64,000 nucleotides of DNA from Prorocentrum cordatum (taxonomy: Eukaryota; Sar; Dinophyceae; Prorocentrales; Prorocentraceae): assembly GCA_963575745.1 (NCBI GenBank), contig CAUYUJ010000847.1:530794-594793 (forward strand), given 5' to 3'. The position numbers and the translations under genes were made by a program. Numbering within the stretch: position 1 is the first letter of the stretch; each line of letters begins with the position of its first letter. Below the pieces are notes generated by a model. The model searched no databases and was not told the DNA's origin. It saw nothing but the letters and a program-made list of their open reading frames with translations. Positions 21,882-33,039 of this stretch are shown here, one piece after another.

Positions 21882-22300
21882 ATGCCCGACACGTCGACGG
21901 AACGGGACGACGTTGCACGCAACGCCCGCAAAGAGAATAAGAAGGTCCATTTCGCGAATATCCTTGAGCTTTCATCTGTCAAACACGCAGAGTTACCTCC
22001 GGAACTCCAGAAGTACAAAGGACGCGTCGTGGTCCAGAGCGACAACATGAAAGACGAGAGTGGCCTTGCAGCTATCTTCGCCGACGCTCCCTCGAGCGCC
22101 TCTCATATTGAAGTTTCCTAGCTGTGCGACGCCACCTCACTCTTGTCTGGCAACGGAGGTCTACAGAGCGACGCTCCGGGTGCGCACACACAGGCGCTGC
22201 TGCATGGTGACGGTCGCATTGACCCAGTGGATACGTGGATCACTTTACCCAAATGGAAACAACCCGCATCTTGGGCAATACAAGAATCCCGTGCGTCGTC
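21882..22300 (+). pseudogene. Copia reverse transcriptase, N-terminal blocks
   Basis: The peptide AELPPELQKYKGRVVVQSDN then MKDESGLAAIFADAPSSASH matches the conserved block in which a K-x-R-x-V segment precedes the palm. In the same frame after a stop, LQSDAPGAHTQALLHGDGRI and DTWITLPKWKQPASW resemble the D-A-x-x-A-Y-x-Q-A and T-W-x-x-L-P blocks. The catalytic Asp of block A appears as SDA with altered neighbours. Confidence 0.7.
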
Positions 22301-22333
22301 TCCGACTAACTCTGCATTGCCACCCCCTGGCAG

Positions 22334-24130
22334 GTGTCGTCTGGGAACGACACTGCCGTGCCAGTCTCGAATCAGTGGGCTTTACTCCCGTTCCCAGCTG
22401 ATAAATGCGCGTGGAAACACGACAAGCTCGACCTCACCCTGTCCGTTTATGTCGACGACTTCAAGATGGCAGGACCCACTGACAATTTCAAAAAGGGATG
22501 GGATCTGATACGGCACAGTGGTATCGAACTGGGTCCTCCTACGAAATACGACCATTACTTGGGATGTGGCCAAGACACTTGGAATGCACCGCAGGACGTT
22601 GTCGACAAGCGTGTGAATACGATTCGACCCATGCTTCCCGATCACGAGAGGAAGCAGCACACATCAGCTTCCAATGTACGTGGGATTTGGCACGACATGC
22701 TTGGTTTTACTGATCAATGCATTGAACGGTGTCTAGAATGCGTCTCGAAGCTACCAGGGACGCCTGGATCCCGACGGAAGCGATCTTCATCGCCAAATCC
22801 AAGAACAACCATGCTTCGGTCGAGGGCGCCGGTTGACAAACCCGGAACCCGACCGTCCGCGTCGGTTGCAAAACCCGCACCCGACGCCACGGGCTTCACC
22901 AACGACACATTCCCACATGCCGACGATCCTGGCATACAGGACACATCTTTCACCGACAGAGATTATGAGGATGCCGGCGTACTGGGACCAGACGCCGCGA
23001 GTGTACTCATGAAGATATTGTATCTGGCCCGCTGCTGCAGATTTAATATCACGCATCCGGTGTGCATGCTTGCCAGGAAAATCACTAAGTGGAATTGCGC
23101 CTGTGATAGAGGTTACATCGACCGGTTTGCTATCTCAAATCCACGTTGTTTCACTGCCTACACGGATGGATTGGTGATGAGTCGAACAGAATGTTCGATC
23201 ATGTTGTTCACAGGTGCCTCGTCTGCAGACTTCGTTAACATGTCAAAATCTACCACTGGCGTCTTCGTCGCCCTCGTGGGGCCCAACGCGTTCTTCCCCC
23301 TGAACTCCGCGTGCAAGAAGCAGGCCGTTGTCTCCCACTCTTCCACCGAGTCGGAGATCGCCGCGCTGGATACCGCGCTGCGAACTGAAGGCCTGCCTCT
23401 GCGATCGTTCTGGGAAGCGGCGGTGCGCACTGCGCGCGGCGACGCTACACTAGCGGCCAAGAAGAGGCGTCACAAACCACCAGAACGACGGGCATTGCCC
23501 ACGCGTGCTTCTCCCCCCCGCGCGCGGTCCTCAACGCAGACGTTGCCCACATCATCACCGTTTACTACCAATAATAATGCGTATGATGATGCGGTGCTAC
23601 ATGCTCCTCATCCTCCTGATCACTCCACTCCACCACCCGTCGTCAACCTGATTGCGGCAGAGGACAACGAGGCAGTAATTACGATAGTACACAAGTGACG
23701 TACACCGGCACTTCGTCATCTTCATCGCACACATCGCATCAATTTGGATTGGGTCCTGGAGACATGCCAACAGGAACATATCCAGCCAAAATACGTGGGA
23801 ACAAAAGAGCAGGTTGTTGATACTATCACAAAACACTTTGAGCCTAAGAAGGCTCACCTGTGGCATGACCTCCTTGAGTTGTCTATCACTTTTCCTGCCG
23901 CCGCGAAGACCGCCGAGAAGCAGGAGATCGCCAAGACTGCCACTTCCGCCAAGGGCACCATGGCCACTAGTATCTCCACTGCCGCTGTCATTCGCACACG
24001 CGCGTTTGTCGCGCGTTGTAAGCGTGATCCATTTTTGCACCGCAGCAAATTGCAGCCTTCAGCGCGCCCGCGCTCGCCTCCCCCCACTCACGCGGAGGAC
24101 CCAGCCCGCGCCAATCGGCCCGCGATGTAG
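22334..24130 (+). pseudogene. Copia reverse transcriptase palm and RNase H
   Basis: The frame contains LSVYVDDFKMAGPTDNFKKG, the copia Y-V-D-D catalytic box, then YLGCGQD. A middle segment, LMKILYLARCCRFNITHPVC, matches the connection region. RNase H follows with FVNMSKSTTGVFVALVGPN, KKQAVVSHSSTESEIAALD and GLPLRSFWEA. An in-frame TGA at 23696-23698 replaces the residue between VHK and RTPALRHLHRTHRI; the frame then continues through WVLETCQQEHIQPKYVGTKE to a TAG at 24128-24130. It is the best-preserved part of the element. Confidence 0.9.
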
Positions 24131-24500
24131 ACGCCTCCGATCAAGCTGCACGGGGCGCAGGTTGGAGGTGGCGCTCCAGCGTCCGCCGACGGCAACATCC
24201 GCAACGGACCAGCCTTCGAGCCACAGACTGCTCGCAACCGTCCGCTCAGCAGCGGAATGAGCTATCTTCGCGTGACAGAGTCGCCCTGACGGGAGCCGAT
24301 CTTTCTGGCCCAGCTCGAGCAAGCAGGGGCTTCTAACTTCGGCATCCCAGGCAGCACGCGAGAGTGAGGATGTGCTCGCAGGAGACGTGGAGCCGCATCC
24401 CACCCCTGCCACGGCCACTCCATGGATGGCATTATTCTTCGTATGGGTTTCTACTATGGGTCTTTACTTGAAGGACCCTCGGATCGATCGCACGGTCCGC
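24131..24500. other. Junction between pol and cargo block
   Basis: No convincing frame. It separates copia pol from the extra coding block. Confidence 0.4.
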
Positions 24501-27287
24501 CAGTAACATGACTTTCTGGACAAATCCCCGATGGATTGGCGTCAACGCCGAGGCACCAAAGTGTCCACCGAAGGAGATCTGCACTTGAGTGGCCAGTGGA
24601 ATGTGGAAAGTGCCGCGGTTGCCGCGGGACACAGTGGGCACTGCATTCTCGGGTGGCTCGTCAGCTGCGAGCCTCGACGAGACCATGCAGATGCTGAGCC
24701 CAGAGCACTCACCAAACGGTCCTCATCCACTGTTTGTCCGCGACCATGGACTCACGGCGTATATTTTCCACGCAGTCGGACATGAAGTTGCCCGCGGATC
24801 CGCCCGCTGCACCTCTCGCATCTGACATGGCGGGGCACATCGGCAAACTCGCCGAGGCGCTTCAGCGCACGTGGTGTCGCGTCTTCCAAAAGCTCTCCGC
24901 ATGGTCAGAATACGAGATCAAGGCTTCCTCGTGGGTCACTGCCCGCGGAGGATTCAGCGGCGAGAGTTGTGACCCCATACCGGCGGCAACACTCGCAGAA
25001 AATCGCACCACCTTGACGAGCTCGTGCAATACGTTCCCTGTGGACCCAGCACGGCAGCCATGGATCCCGAACGTCCGCCACCCTGCAGACATTCCTTCCG
25101 ACAGGAACGCGGGAGGCTTCCAGCAACACCCTTTTGCTCCAGACGCTACCGCCCCACGCTGGTCTGCGTTTGCAGGCGGCAGGTACTACCTGAGCATGAT
25201 GAGTGACCACGGATAGGCCCCACTGATGAACGAGGATTTCGGCTTCACCGTCATCCACGCGGTGGGCCCTGACGGTCATGCCTCCAAGTGGGTCAATCTC
25301 AACAATGGTTCCAGTTGTCTGATGGTGTCGAAGACCGACGGTGGAAAGAAGCAACCATCAACGACGCCATGTGCTGGCACCGATGAGTTGAATTCCATCG
25401 ACTCACGTCGTCGGATCGCTGGTGATTCCAACCCAGCGCTGCTTTCATTGGCATGCCCATGGACGCACGACTTCCAGTACCAGGCGGGTGCGACGTTGGA
25501 GGGTTTCGCAACATGGATGAGAGATGACATTCTCTTCTGGACTCTCTCGCGCGACAACTAGAAGCGCTATTGGCTGGAGCACGACACGCCACTCGGGTGC
25601 GACCTACCGCTGCTGCCAGAGGCCGGTGGTGACACCCGCACTCTCGAGCCAGCTGCCGCACGCGAGGCCTACCATGCTACACTACGTCGTCGTCTTCACG
25701 GCATCATGGCCTCCAACGACCCAGCCAACGAGGAGCAGAAGCAGATCATCGATTATGTCCGCCGCGCTCGCGCAATCTACATGACTGGTAAGAACGACGA
25801 GTACCGGGACCTGATGAAGCGATCTGGGCACATTGGGCGGATCGTCTCCCTGCCCACGTCAAACAACGTCATTATCAGCGAGGCCTCAGCGCGTTCCTAT
25901 GGTCGTCTGGCAACGACGTAACCACGACGGGACATGGGTGAAACTGGAGGCACACCCTGAGCATGTCAAAGTGGATATAGATGGTTGCATCGACGTTCTG
26001 AATTGTTTCCGCCCCCCCACAGTCATGGGCCCTGGCATGGCCCACCAATTGGGGCTACCGGATAAGTTCGACGACCACATGAACGAGATGATCAAGATGT
26101 TCACTCGCCGTGGCATCGTTGTACTCCCTGTCGAACAATGGATCCGACAGCAGGACCGGCCGCATACCAACTCGTGGCGTCCACAGAAGACGGACCACAA
26201 CCTGGTGCAGTTGACGCAGCAGTTCATGCATGCCGGTACTCTCAGGAACCTGAGTGCGGTTCCGCTTTCGCTGCCGACAAAACCATTTCCAGTCCGCCAT
26301 CCGTTGAGACAGCCCGTCAACGACTACCAGGGCCGCACCCAGGCGCAGGAGGTGCGCGAATCTCTCCGCGTCTTCTTGGAGCAATCCACGCAATTCCAAC
26401 GTTCTAAGAGACTCCAGGCTCTGCGCGTACAATCCCTGGGAGAACGCGACTTGGCTGCGGGGATGACAGCGACGTTTCAGGCGTTTCTCTCTTCGCCTGG
26501 CCCTCTTCCAGTCCTTCCGCCGGAGGCAACTCCTGCAGCTGGATTATCTTCTGCCGCCCCGACACACTGGAACCAGGGCCCGACCCCTGCATCCGCTCCA
26601 ACGGAGGCGACATCCCACGAAGATCCCCCACCTGCATGCAGACGGGCCATTCCTGCTGCATGCGGCACGGATTGGGATGGCAAGGCACGTCATACTCCTA
26701 CGGCGGAGAAGTACTACATATCGCGGCAGATGATCTTTCGGCGCCTCAACGGCATGATCGACACATTCCCCGAGAAATTGGCCTCCTACTCATCTCCCGA
26801 GCGCGCCGTCATCAAGACCGTGTACAATCGGACCCGCATGGTGCGTCATGCTGCTACCTGGGTGGTATTGAAGCAGCTTGCCAACAAGATCATGGATCTT
26901 GCCCCGGTTCGTGCCGGCGAGGAATCAGGTATCCTCGAACGGAAGCGCGACGTCAACGCGGACTACATCTTTGAGCGAACCACTTGGTTTCGGAGTCTGG
27001 TCGAGCCACAGACGGAGATAGCACCTGATCCCCCATCTGTCGCGCTTGCGACATCTCGCGTGCCTATCCCGCCATCTCCTCCGACGCGTCCTCCACTACA
27101 AGAGGATGACGCTATGACAGGTACGACTCCCAAGCAGCCGCCTCCTGCACCAGCACGGGAGGTACCACTGCCACCCACGCCAGCGGCATCGGTGGCATCG
27201 GCAGACTTACCTACCCCACCATCTGCACCGCCGTCCTCTTCAGCACTGGACACTTGCGGCGCCGAAGGCAACTCCCGCACCTGCTGA
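24501..27287 (+). pseudogene. Cargo protein 1 (unknown), decayed
   Basis: A nearly continuous coding-like text in three frames. About 24510-24730 has FWTNPRWIGVNAEAPKCPP, with a TGA at 24586. 24734-25918 has stops at 25214 (TAG) and 25559 (TAG) and segments KLAEALQRTWCRVFQKLSAW and ARAIYMTGKNDEYRDLMKRS. 25905-27287 has WVKLEAHPEHVKVDIDGCID, MAHQLGLPDKFDDHMNEMIK and a Pro-rich tail. No family is recognised. It lies between copia pol and the phosphotransferase-like frame, on the same strand. The uneven but long readable text argues for one ancestral protein of about 900 residues. Confidence 0.5.
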
Positions 27288-28962
27288 CGCATCTGTGGAG
27301 GCTGTGAGGTATACGGTCATGGGTGCACACGACTGTTGCGCACGATCGCAGCACGAGACCATGATGACGCTGGAGGACGAGACTACGCTTGGCATTACTC
27401 CCAGGGAATATGCCATTCGTGCCAGGGAACTTCCGAGCCTGCGTGGCCGTGGTTAGTATGAGTCATGCAAAACGATCGAGGACTACAAACAGAGTCTGCA
27501 TTACGACGACTACGTGATCAAGCACGCCCCAGACCTACAGAACAGTGGTTGCTTCCCGGACTACGCATGGATTACTCTCTGCTATGTGACTACAGAACAG
27601 TTGGGCCTACCCCTCATGGTTGGTCCGAAGTATCCTGGTCACACTATGGGAACTCCACGGTGGTTCAGTAAGGCTCTGTCAACCGCACTTCGACACGACC
27701 ACGGCGGCCGCAACGGTTTGGATCCATTCCTGGACCGCCGTGTCAATACCTGGGACCACGCGGACGTCGAGACTTGGGCCGTCGCCAATCACCAGAAGTC
27801 CTTCAGCCAGATTGTGCCTCACGCATTCTGACCCGAGGAGTGCGGCCCAAATCGGAATGCAGTGCATGCACACATGCATCAGGCCAACGGTGCTGGCCAG
27901 CCATGGCGTAGTGCACAGGAGTACTACGCGATCATCGTCCTGCGCGCCATGCAGCTGCATTTCGACGATGAGAAGGCCCGCTTCCAGGCGTGCGTCCGCC
28001 GCCCCAACCCAGAGTTGTTGGGGGCAGACTTTGCGTGGGATCAGGCACTAGCCATTCGTGCCATTGATGGTCATACTGCCGCACACCACAACAGCCAACC
28101 ATGGAATATGGGCTGGAAGCTTTCGTCATGGACGGATGCGAAGTACTTACACCATGCCACTACCAAGGATGCCTGGACGAGTATTCGGAAGATAGGCACT
28201 GTTCCAGGCGATGTTGCCGACCGCCACACACGACGCGAGGCATTTTACAGTTCCAGTTCCTTCGTGCGTTATGACACACAGAACCCTCATACTACGATCC
28301 CTGGGTACAAGTTCGAGCACAAGAAGAAGCAGGTCGACGTGGTCATCGACATGCGCTCGGCCATGACTGCTGGCTGCGAATTCTGGCTCGGAGAACAAGG
28401 GGCCATCATGTGCCCCCGGATTGTCCCAGCTATGGCCATCATGGCCCTCAGAACGGTCGGGGGCGGCGCTCTATGGCCATCCAATATGAATTGGAAGTAT
28501 CCAGAGTTGGTCAAGTTGCCGGCGCCACGGAGCCAATACGAGGTCTGCGAGGTCGTGCCGGTGGCAACACCAGCAGCAGAGTCGTTGCGGACGCACATCC
28601 AGGCACCAAAAGCGAAGCCGATGCCTGTCGGCATGCGTTCCTCTTCTTCCTCTGCTGCACCGAGTGTTCCAAAGATCCCAGGTCCCCAACCAGTGCCGAA
28701 GCAGGGCCAATCGCAACTGGATAACCTCCTGTACGGAGGGGAGCCGGCGGCGACACCTGCACCGACTCTGACAGACGATGCCATTCTGACCATGGCTCAC
28801 TGGTGGACGGTTGTGGACGATTGCAAGAAAGAGTGCTTCGAACCCCTTTATGGGGACACTTCCTCTTGGCACATGGGATCGTTGCAGTCGCTTCCAGAAT
28901 GCCCGCATCAACGACGTCATCTACACACGACTGCACGGTTCGGCCAGTTGCCGCGCCGTTGA
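27240..28962 (+). pseudogene. Tpt1/KptA-like RNA 2'-phosphotransferase domain protein
   Basis: One frame, broken by TAG at 27454 and TGA at 27829, carries the Tpt1/KptA motifs in order. They are RWFSKALSTALRHD (27664-27699, the LRH motif of the N-terminal winged helix), ALAIRAIDGHTAAHH (near 28048-28090, family R-A-N-Q-G-H-S), LHHATTKDAWTSIRKIG (near 28147, family H-G-T-x-x-x-A-W) and VDVVIDMRSAMTAGCEFWLG with EQGAIMCPR (28330-28420, the C-terminal ADP-ribosyltransferase-like half). Tpt1/KptA enzymes remove a 2'-phosphate from RNA using NAD. Here HGT reads HAT and QGHS reads DGHT, so activity is uncertain even without the stops. A Pro/Ser-rich C-terminal extension follows. It is unusual as retroelement cargo. 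Confidence 0.8.
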
Positions 28963-30884
28963 TCGCCGGTGGCCAGCAAAGAAAGATGTCACGCTCACGC
29001 TGGGCAAAGGCAAGATCGACGGACCGACCCTCGACATTGCTCGCAATGATCCATACGTCAGTGCACGGATCCCTTTTCGAGGCCGCGGCCCGTTCTGGAG
29101 TTCCACTGCATGCAGAAAGGTACGAGATGTACATTGACCACCTGAGGTCGCACGACGTCGACCCCCACCTTGGACTTCTCGACATCGAGACTGTCATCGA
29201 CAAGCCGGCGGACGCACCCGCACCCCAACAGAACGATAGTCAGGACATCAAGACCGACGAGACAAAGTTGATCAAAACGATCGAAGTCATCGATGACCTA
29301 CCGTTCATTTTTGCCGGGTGTTCGACAGCGGAGCTGGACGACCTTCGCAGGGCGGGCAGAAATACACCAGCTGTTGGATTGCTGCAGACCCCACTATAGG
29401 AGGTGGATCAGGTACGCACGGCAACATACAGAGAAACATACTCGCACGATATTCATCTGGAGATACGGCCCCGCTTTGACCCCAAGGCGGATTGGCGCGA
29501 GATGAACTTCAACCCATGCTGCCCCTAGGCCAAAGATTTACCGAACACTTGTGGAAACAATCGTTTTCTGTCTACCATGATGACGGAGATGATTTGGGAC
29601 GATAGCGACGATTTAGCGCTGCCTCGTTGGATTCCGCATTTGTTCGCCAATCTTCAGAGTGGTGCTACACTTCGCTTGCCAACGACTCCTTCGACGGACG
29701 TTCTCAAGAACCACCGAGCCTTGGCATCCCTACTCAGTCTCTGGGTGCTGACCGCACTATCAGACAAGAAGTATGGCGACATGCTGACGAACCCGATTAG
29801 CGACCACTATAACCTCAGGGCGTCCGCCACTCCGCCGCCCGCTGCTGCGAACACCCCTGCCCCTGACCCTGGAAGCGCTGCGTCTGCCGTTGCTCCCACG
29901 CAGGAACAGCTCACCGAGGAGATGCGCTCCGACTTTGACGATGTCATGGGTGGCCACAACGACGACAATGCGCTGGGCCAGGAGCTCCGCCGCAGAGCGG
30001 AGAAACTCTTCCGAGACCATCAGGGCACGGCCTCAGCAAACCGCGATCGCGATCAGATCTTGGATAGGGATCATTCTGATCCTATGACTGAGAACGGACT
30101 GCGATCACTGGCCGATGATCTTGCCACTGGCCGCGCCGGTTTCGCCCCAACTCACGTCGTTCGCGAGATCGGCCGAAAGTTGGGCGCTGGCGACAACGCC
30201 CGCAGGCGGATTCAAGAATGCATCGATAACGGAGCTGCTGACAACATCACCGCCAAGCAGCACTGCGCAAGCGGCTACCGCGACCTCCCCAATGACGACC
30301 CAAACGAAGATGGCCTGTGCCACGTTTGTCCTGAGCCATTCCAGCATGGGGGAACAGGTTCGTACCAGGTCCAGGTTCTGGCTGACGTGCGCAATTGGAT
30401 CCGCGATCAGATGGGCGAGAACATCGCACGCCAAATAATGCGCGCAGATGTCCGGGCTCGCGTCGCTGGCGCGCGCTTCGGTTTATCTAACAAAGACCAC
30501 ATTCGCAGGCTGGCCAACAAAGCCGCGATCCGACACTCCAACTGGTTGGGGGCTGGCAGCCCCAGCCCTGGCCAATGTTGCGTCGGTGGACAGGGAGACG
30601 CTGACAAGGAGGAAACGGCCTTCTATCATCCGCATCCCGACCTTGCCCAGCGATTCCAGGAGGATGGCGTCTTCCACCGTCAGATGACGGAAGACAGAGT
30701 ACAGGCACACCTGTGCTCATTCACGATCGATGACATGCACGAGGGGATGCGCCTGCATCGCGAGAGCCAGCGGCTCGGGCACGCTGGCCGGCGGGAACAG
30801 GCCCCCGGAGCAATGCCTCGCGGCGAGCGGCTTGACCGCGGGCACTTGACCTTTTCCGCCCCCTCAGGGGACGAGGTCACATGA
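28811..30884 (+). pseudogene. Cargo protein 3 (unknown), decayed
   Basis: The text begins in one frame (NARINDVIYTRLHGSASCRA, near 28890-29080) and moves to another from about 29050 (GVPLHAERYEMYIDHLRSHD). In-frame TAGs lie at 29397 and 29526. From 29577 it is open for 435 codons: LRSLADDLATGRAGFAPTHV, GLCHVCPEPFQHGG, ADVRNWIRDQMGENIARQIM, TIDDMHEGMRLHRESQRLGH. Several Cys and His residues but no recognised finger. No homology assigned. It ends at a TGA that overlaps the start of the next frame. Confidence 0.55.
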
Positions 30885-31435
30885 ACCGCGTCACGTCGAA
30901 GGACCTTCACGCGCAGGCACCCAGAGGCGTTGCCAAGGATAGGACAGGCGGCTTCACTGTCGCCTCCGAGGAACCCATCCGCCTCACCCCTGCTCCTCCA
31001 CCCCCGCGCCGCGATGGCCCCGCTCCCGCCGATGCCCCTGGCGGCGCTGGCTGGGCTGGCGCTGCGGACAGGACTGGTGGAGCCGCCCATTCATCGACAT
31101 CACGCCGTCCCCTGACACTACCGAGGCGCGAACACGACCACGATGACGACCGCGGCCGTAGCAGGAGTGCCGTACGCGAGTACCGCAACGTCTACACTTG
31201 GTGGCGTCGCGGACTCCAGCACTACCAACACGATACGTACCGCTACTGGTCACACCACCTGTCCCAATGGATCTATGTCGACAGCGATGACAACGAGTAC
31301 ATCTGTTCATGGGACAACTACCATATTATTAACACCAGTTGGTTCAATGACTACGGGGGTCGTGTTCGGGATGAGCGTTACTACGAGATCTGGCCGTGTC
31401 TAACGACCCACAGATTTAACTGTGTATCTTGGTAA
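30881..31435 (+). CDS. Cargo protein 4, 184 residues, unknown
   Basis: An ATG overlaps the previous stop (ATGA), so it is either a translationally coupled frame or the -1 continuation of the previous protein. The N-terminal half is Pro/Arg/Gly-rich. The C-terminal half is rich in Trp, Tyr, His and Asp (VYTWWRRGLQHYQHDTYRYW, IYVDSDDNEYICSWDNYHII). No domain recognised. It is the last frame before the AT-rich 3' region of the element. Confidence 0.45.
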   Translation: MNRVTSKDLHAQAPRGVAKDRTGGFTVASEEPIRLTPAPPPPRRDGPAPADAPGGAGWAGAADRTGGAAHSSTSRRPLTLPRREHDHDDDRGRSRSAVREYRNVYTWWRRGLQHYQHDTYRYWSHHLSQWIYVDSDDNEYICSWDNYHIINTSWFNDYGGRVRDERYYEIWPCLTTHRFNCVSW

Positions 31436-32218
31436 ACATATATTTTATAGCCACGGACTCTGGAGATTGATTTGGCATCATTACGTTTACTCTCCATGCG
31501 TATCTGGACATACTTTGACATTCGTAACATTTGACATGACAAATTTGGTTTCACATGGTATATCGATGTTGATTGGGGTTTGCATGAGATAACCTGACAA
31601 CCGGATATAAACGCACCCAGGCAGGTCGTCCGCCAGTAATCTTATACATTCAGAGATATGGTCTTCTTTATCATGGAACGGCGCCAGAGCACGACCGTGC
31701 AGAGCATTATCCATGGTCATATTCGTTGTACGATTCAACGTACTTATGGGGCCCGGAGTGCCTCACATCATGCATGATAGAATATCATATGTCAGTTGCC
31801 AACACAACTATATTTACATATTATCAAACTTGGGCATGGAGCGCCCTAGCAATATTTTGGGCCTGGAGAGCCCTGTGAATGAGAGATAGTTTTACTTTGA
31901 TCGAGTTGTCGTCACAACGCTCTCTTTCCATTGCTGTCCCATCCCTGTCACCTGTGGTGACGGAGTGCCGTCCAGGAGTGCCGAAGCGTTTTGGTGGGCG
32001 CACCCTGGGCCCGCTAAGTCGGGTAGACACTCCTAAGTACCCCGCGTGGCGGGGTTGGTCCTCTGCCTCACCTTCCTAGTCAGTACACCCTCGTTTGGAG
32101 GGGCGGAGGATGAAACGGGGCTGTGAGTGGACCTCACACTTCTGTTCCCGATCCATGCCGTTGTCTCCCGCGGGCCCGAGGCCATCGGGAGGTGGCAGGT
32201 TTCGGGACGGGGGGTGCG
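31436..32218. other. AT-richer 3' region of the copia element
   Basis: 31440-31860 has clearly lower GC than its surroundings, with no coding frame. 31960-32218 is GC-rich again. This is probably the element 3' untranslated region leading into the right terminal repeat. Confidence 0.5.
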
Positions 32219-32403
32219 CGTGAAGCCCGCTCACTTCCCTGTTGTATCCTTTTCCGCAATTGGATTGGCTCAAGTATTGGCTCACTCACCACAGAGCACT
32301 GCACGCTGTGCAGTGCCATGGAAAAAGGAGTAATCCTTTGTGCATGTACGTATGGACCCCGTACAGGAACGGCCCTTCGGCCGTCTCCCTGTACCCACAA
32401 GGC
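32219..32403 (+). repeat. Right terminal repeat (LTR-like core)
   Basis: Direct copy of 16363-16542, including CACCACAGAGCACTGCACGC and CGTACAGGAACGGCCC. Similarity fades on both sides. Confidence 0.7.
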
Positions 32404-32831
32404 CAGGTATAACCCCGTTGGCGTCCACTGGTAAACCGCTCGTCCCCTCAGCATCCTCCGCGTCCATCCCAGCAGAGATCTGGGAAAAGGGGGCCACGGG
32501 CGGGCGGGGCACCCGAACGGCGCGCGGCAGCGAGCAGAGCCCCGCGGGGCGCGCGGCAGCCCGCCGCCGCCGAGGCAGCGCCGCGCACCCCCGCTGGGCC
32601 TCACGCCACGGTGGCCTCGAGCAGCGCGCGGCAGCGGCGGCATCCCCGGGAGCGCCGCCCGCCCGGCCAGCGGCCCGGGCGGAACGCGCGCTTGCGGCCA
32701 TGGCGGCGGCGCCGCCGCAGCAGGCGGCGGGGCGCGCCGCCGCGGGCTCCCAAGCGCAGGCGGCCATGAGCCCCCCCTGGCCCTGGCGCGTGCGGCCACG
32801 CTGTCGCCCCCCCCGTGGCCTCGCGCCCTCC
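32404..32831. other. GC-rich spacer, no gene supported
   Basis: Very GC-rich. Open frames on both strands are Ala/Arg/Gly/Pro-rich and non-specific. Confidence 0.4.
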
Positions 32832-33039
32832 CCTTCCTTCTCTTCCTCCTCCTCCTCCACCTTCCTCCTCCTCCTCCTCCTCTCCTCCTCCTCCCTCCTC
32901 CTCCTTCCTCCTCTCCTCCTCCTCCTCCTCTCCTCCTCCCCTCCCTCCTCCCCCTCCTCCCTCCTCCTCCTCCTCTCTCCTCCCCCTCCCCCTTCCCCCC
33001 CCCTCCCCCTCCCCCTCCCCCTCTCCCTCCTCCTCCTCT
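32832..33039. repeat. (CTC)n polypyrimidine tract
   Basis: About 200 bp of C/T on the + strand, directly abutting the miniature LTR element. Confidence 0.95.

Larger units (their letters stand above)
16363..32403 (+). mobile_element. Giant decayed Ty1/copia-like element with cargo
   Basis: Direct repeats at 16363-16542 and 32219-32403 bracket a + strand gag, integrase, reverse transcriptase and RNase H in copia order, followed by about 7 kb of additional coding sequence. Copia elements are normally 5-6 kb, so a 16-kb span is exceptional. No aspartic protease motif or N-terminal integrase zinc finger was found between gag and the integrase core, suggesting an internal deletion. At least eleven in-frame stops (all TGA or TAG) and several frameshifts show that this copy is inactive. 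Terminal repeats look roughly 85% identical by eye. Primer binding site, polypurine tract and target duplication were not identified. Confidence 0.75.

Noticed and set aside
24586-29528. Reassigned TAG/TGA codons (alternative genetic code)
   Set aside because: Nearby frames end in TAG or TGA at sensible places (30884, 52718, 58969), frameshifts are also present, and the 60-64 kb Gag frame uses no internal TAG or TGA. Mutational decay is simpler.
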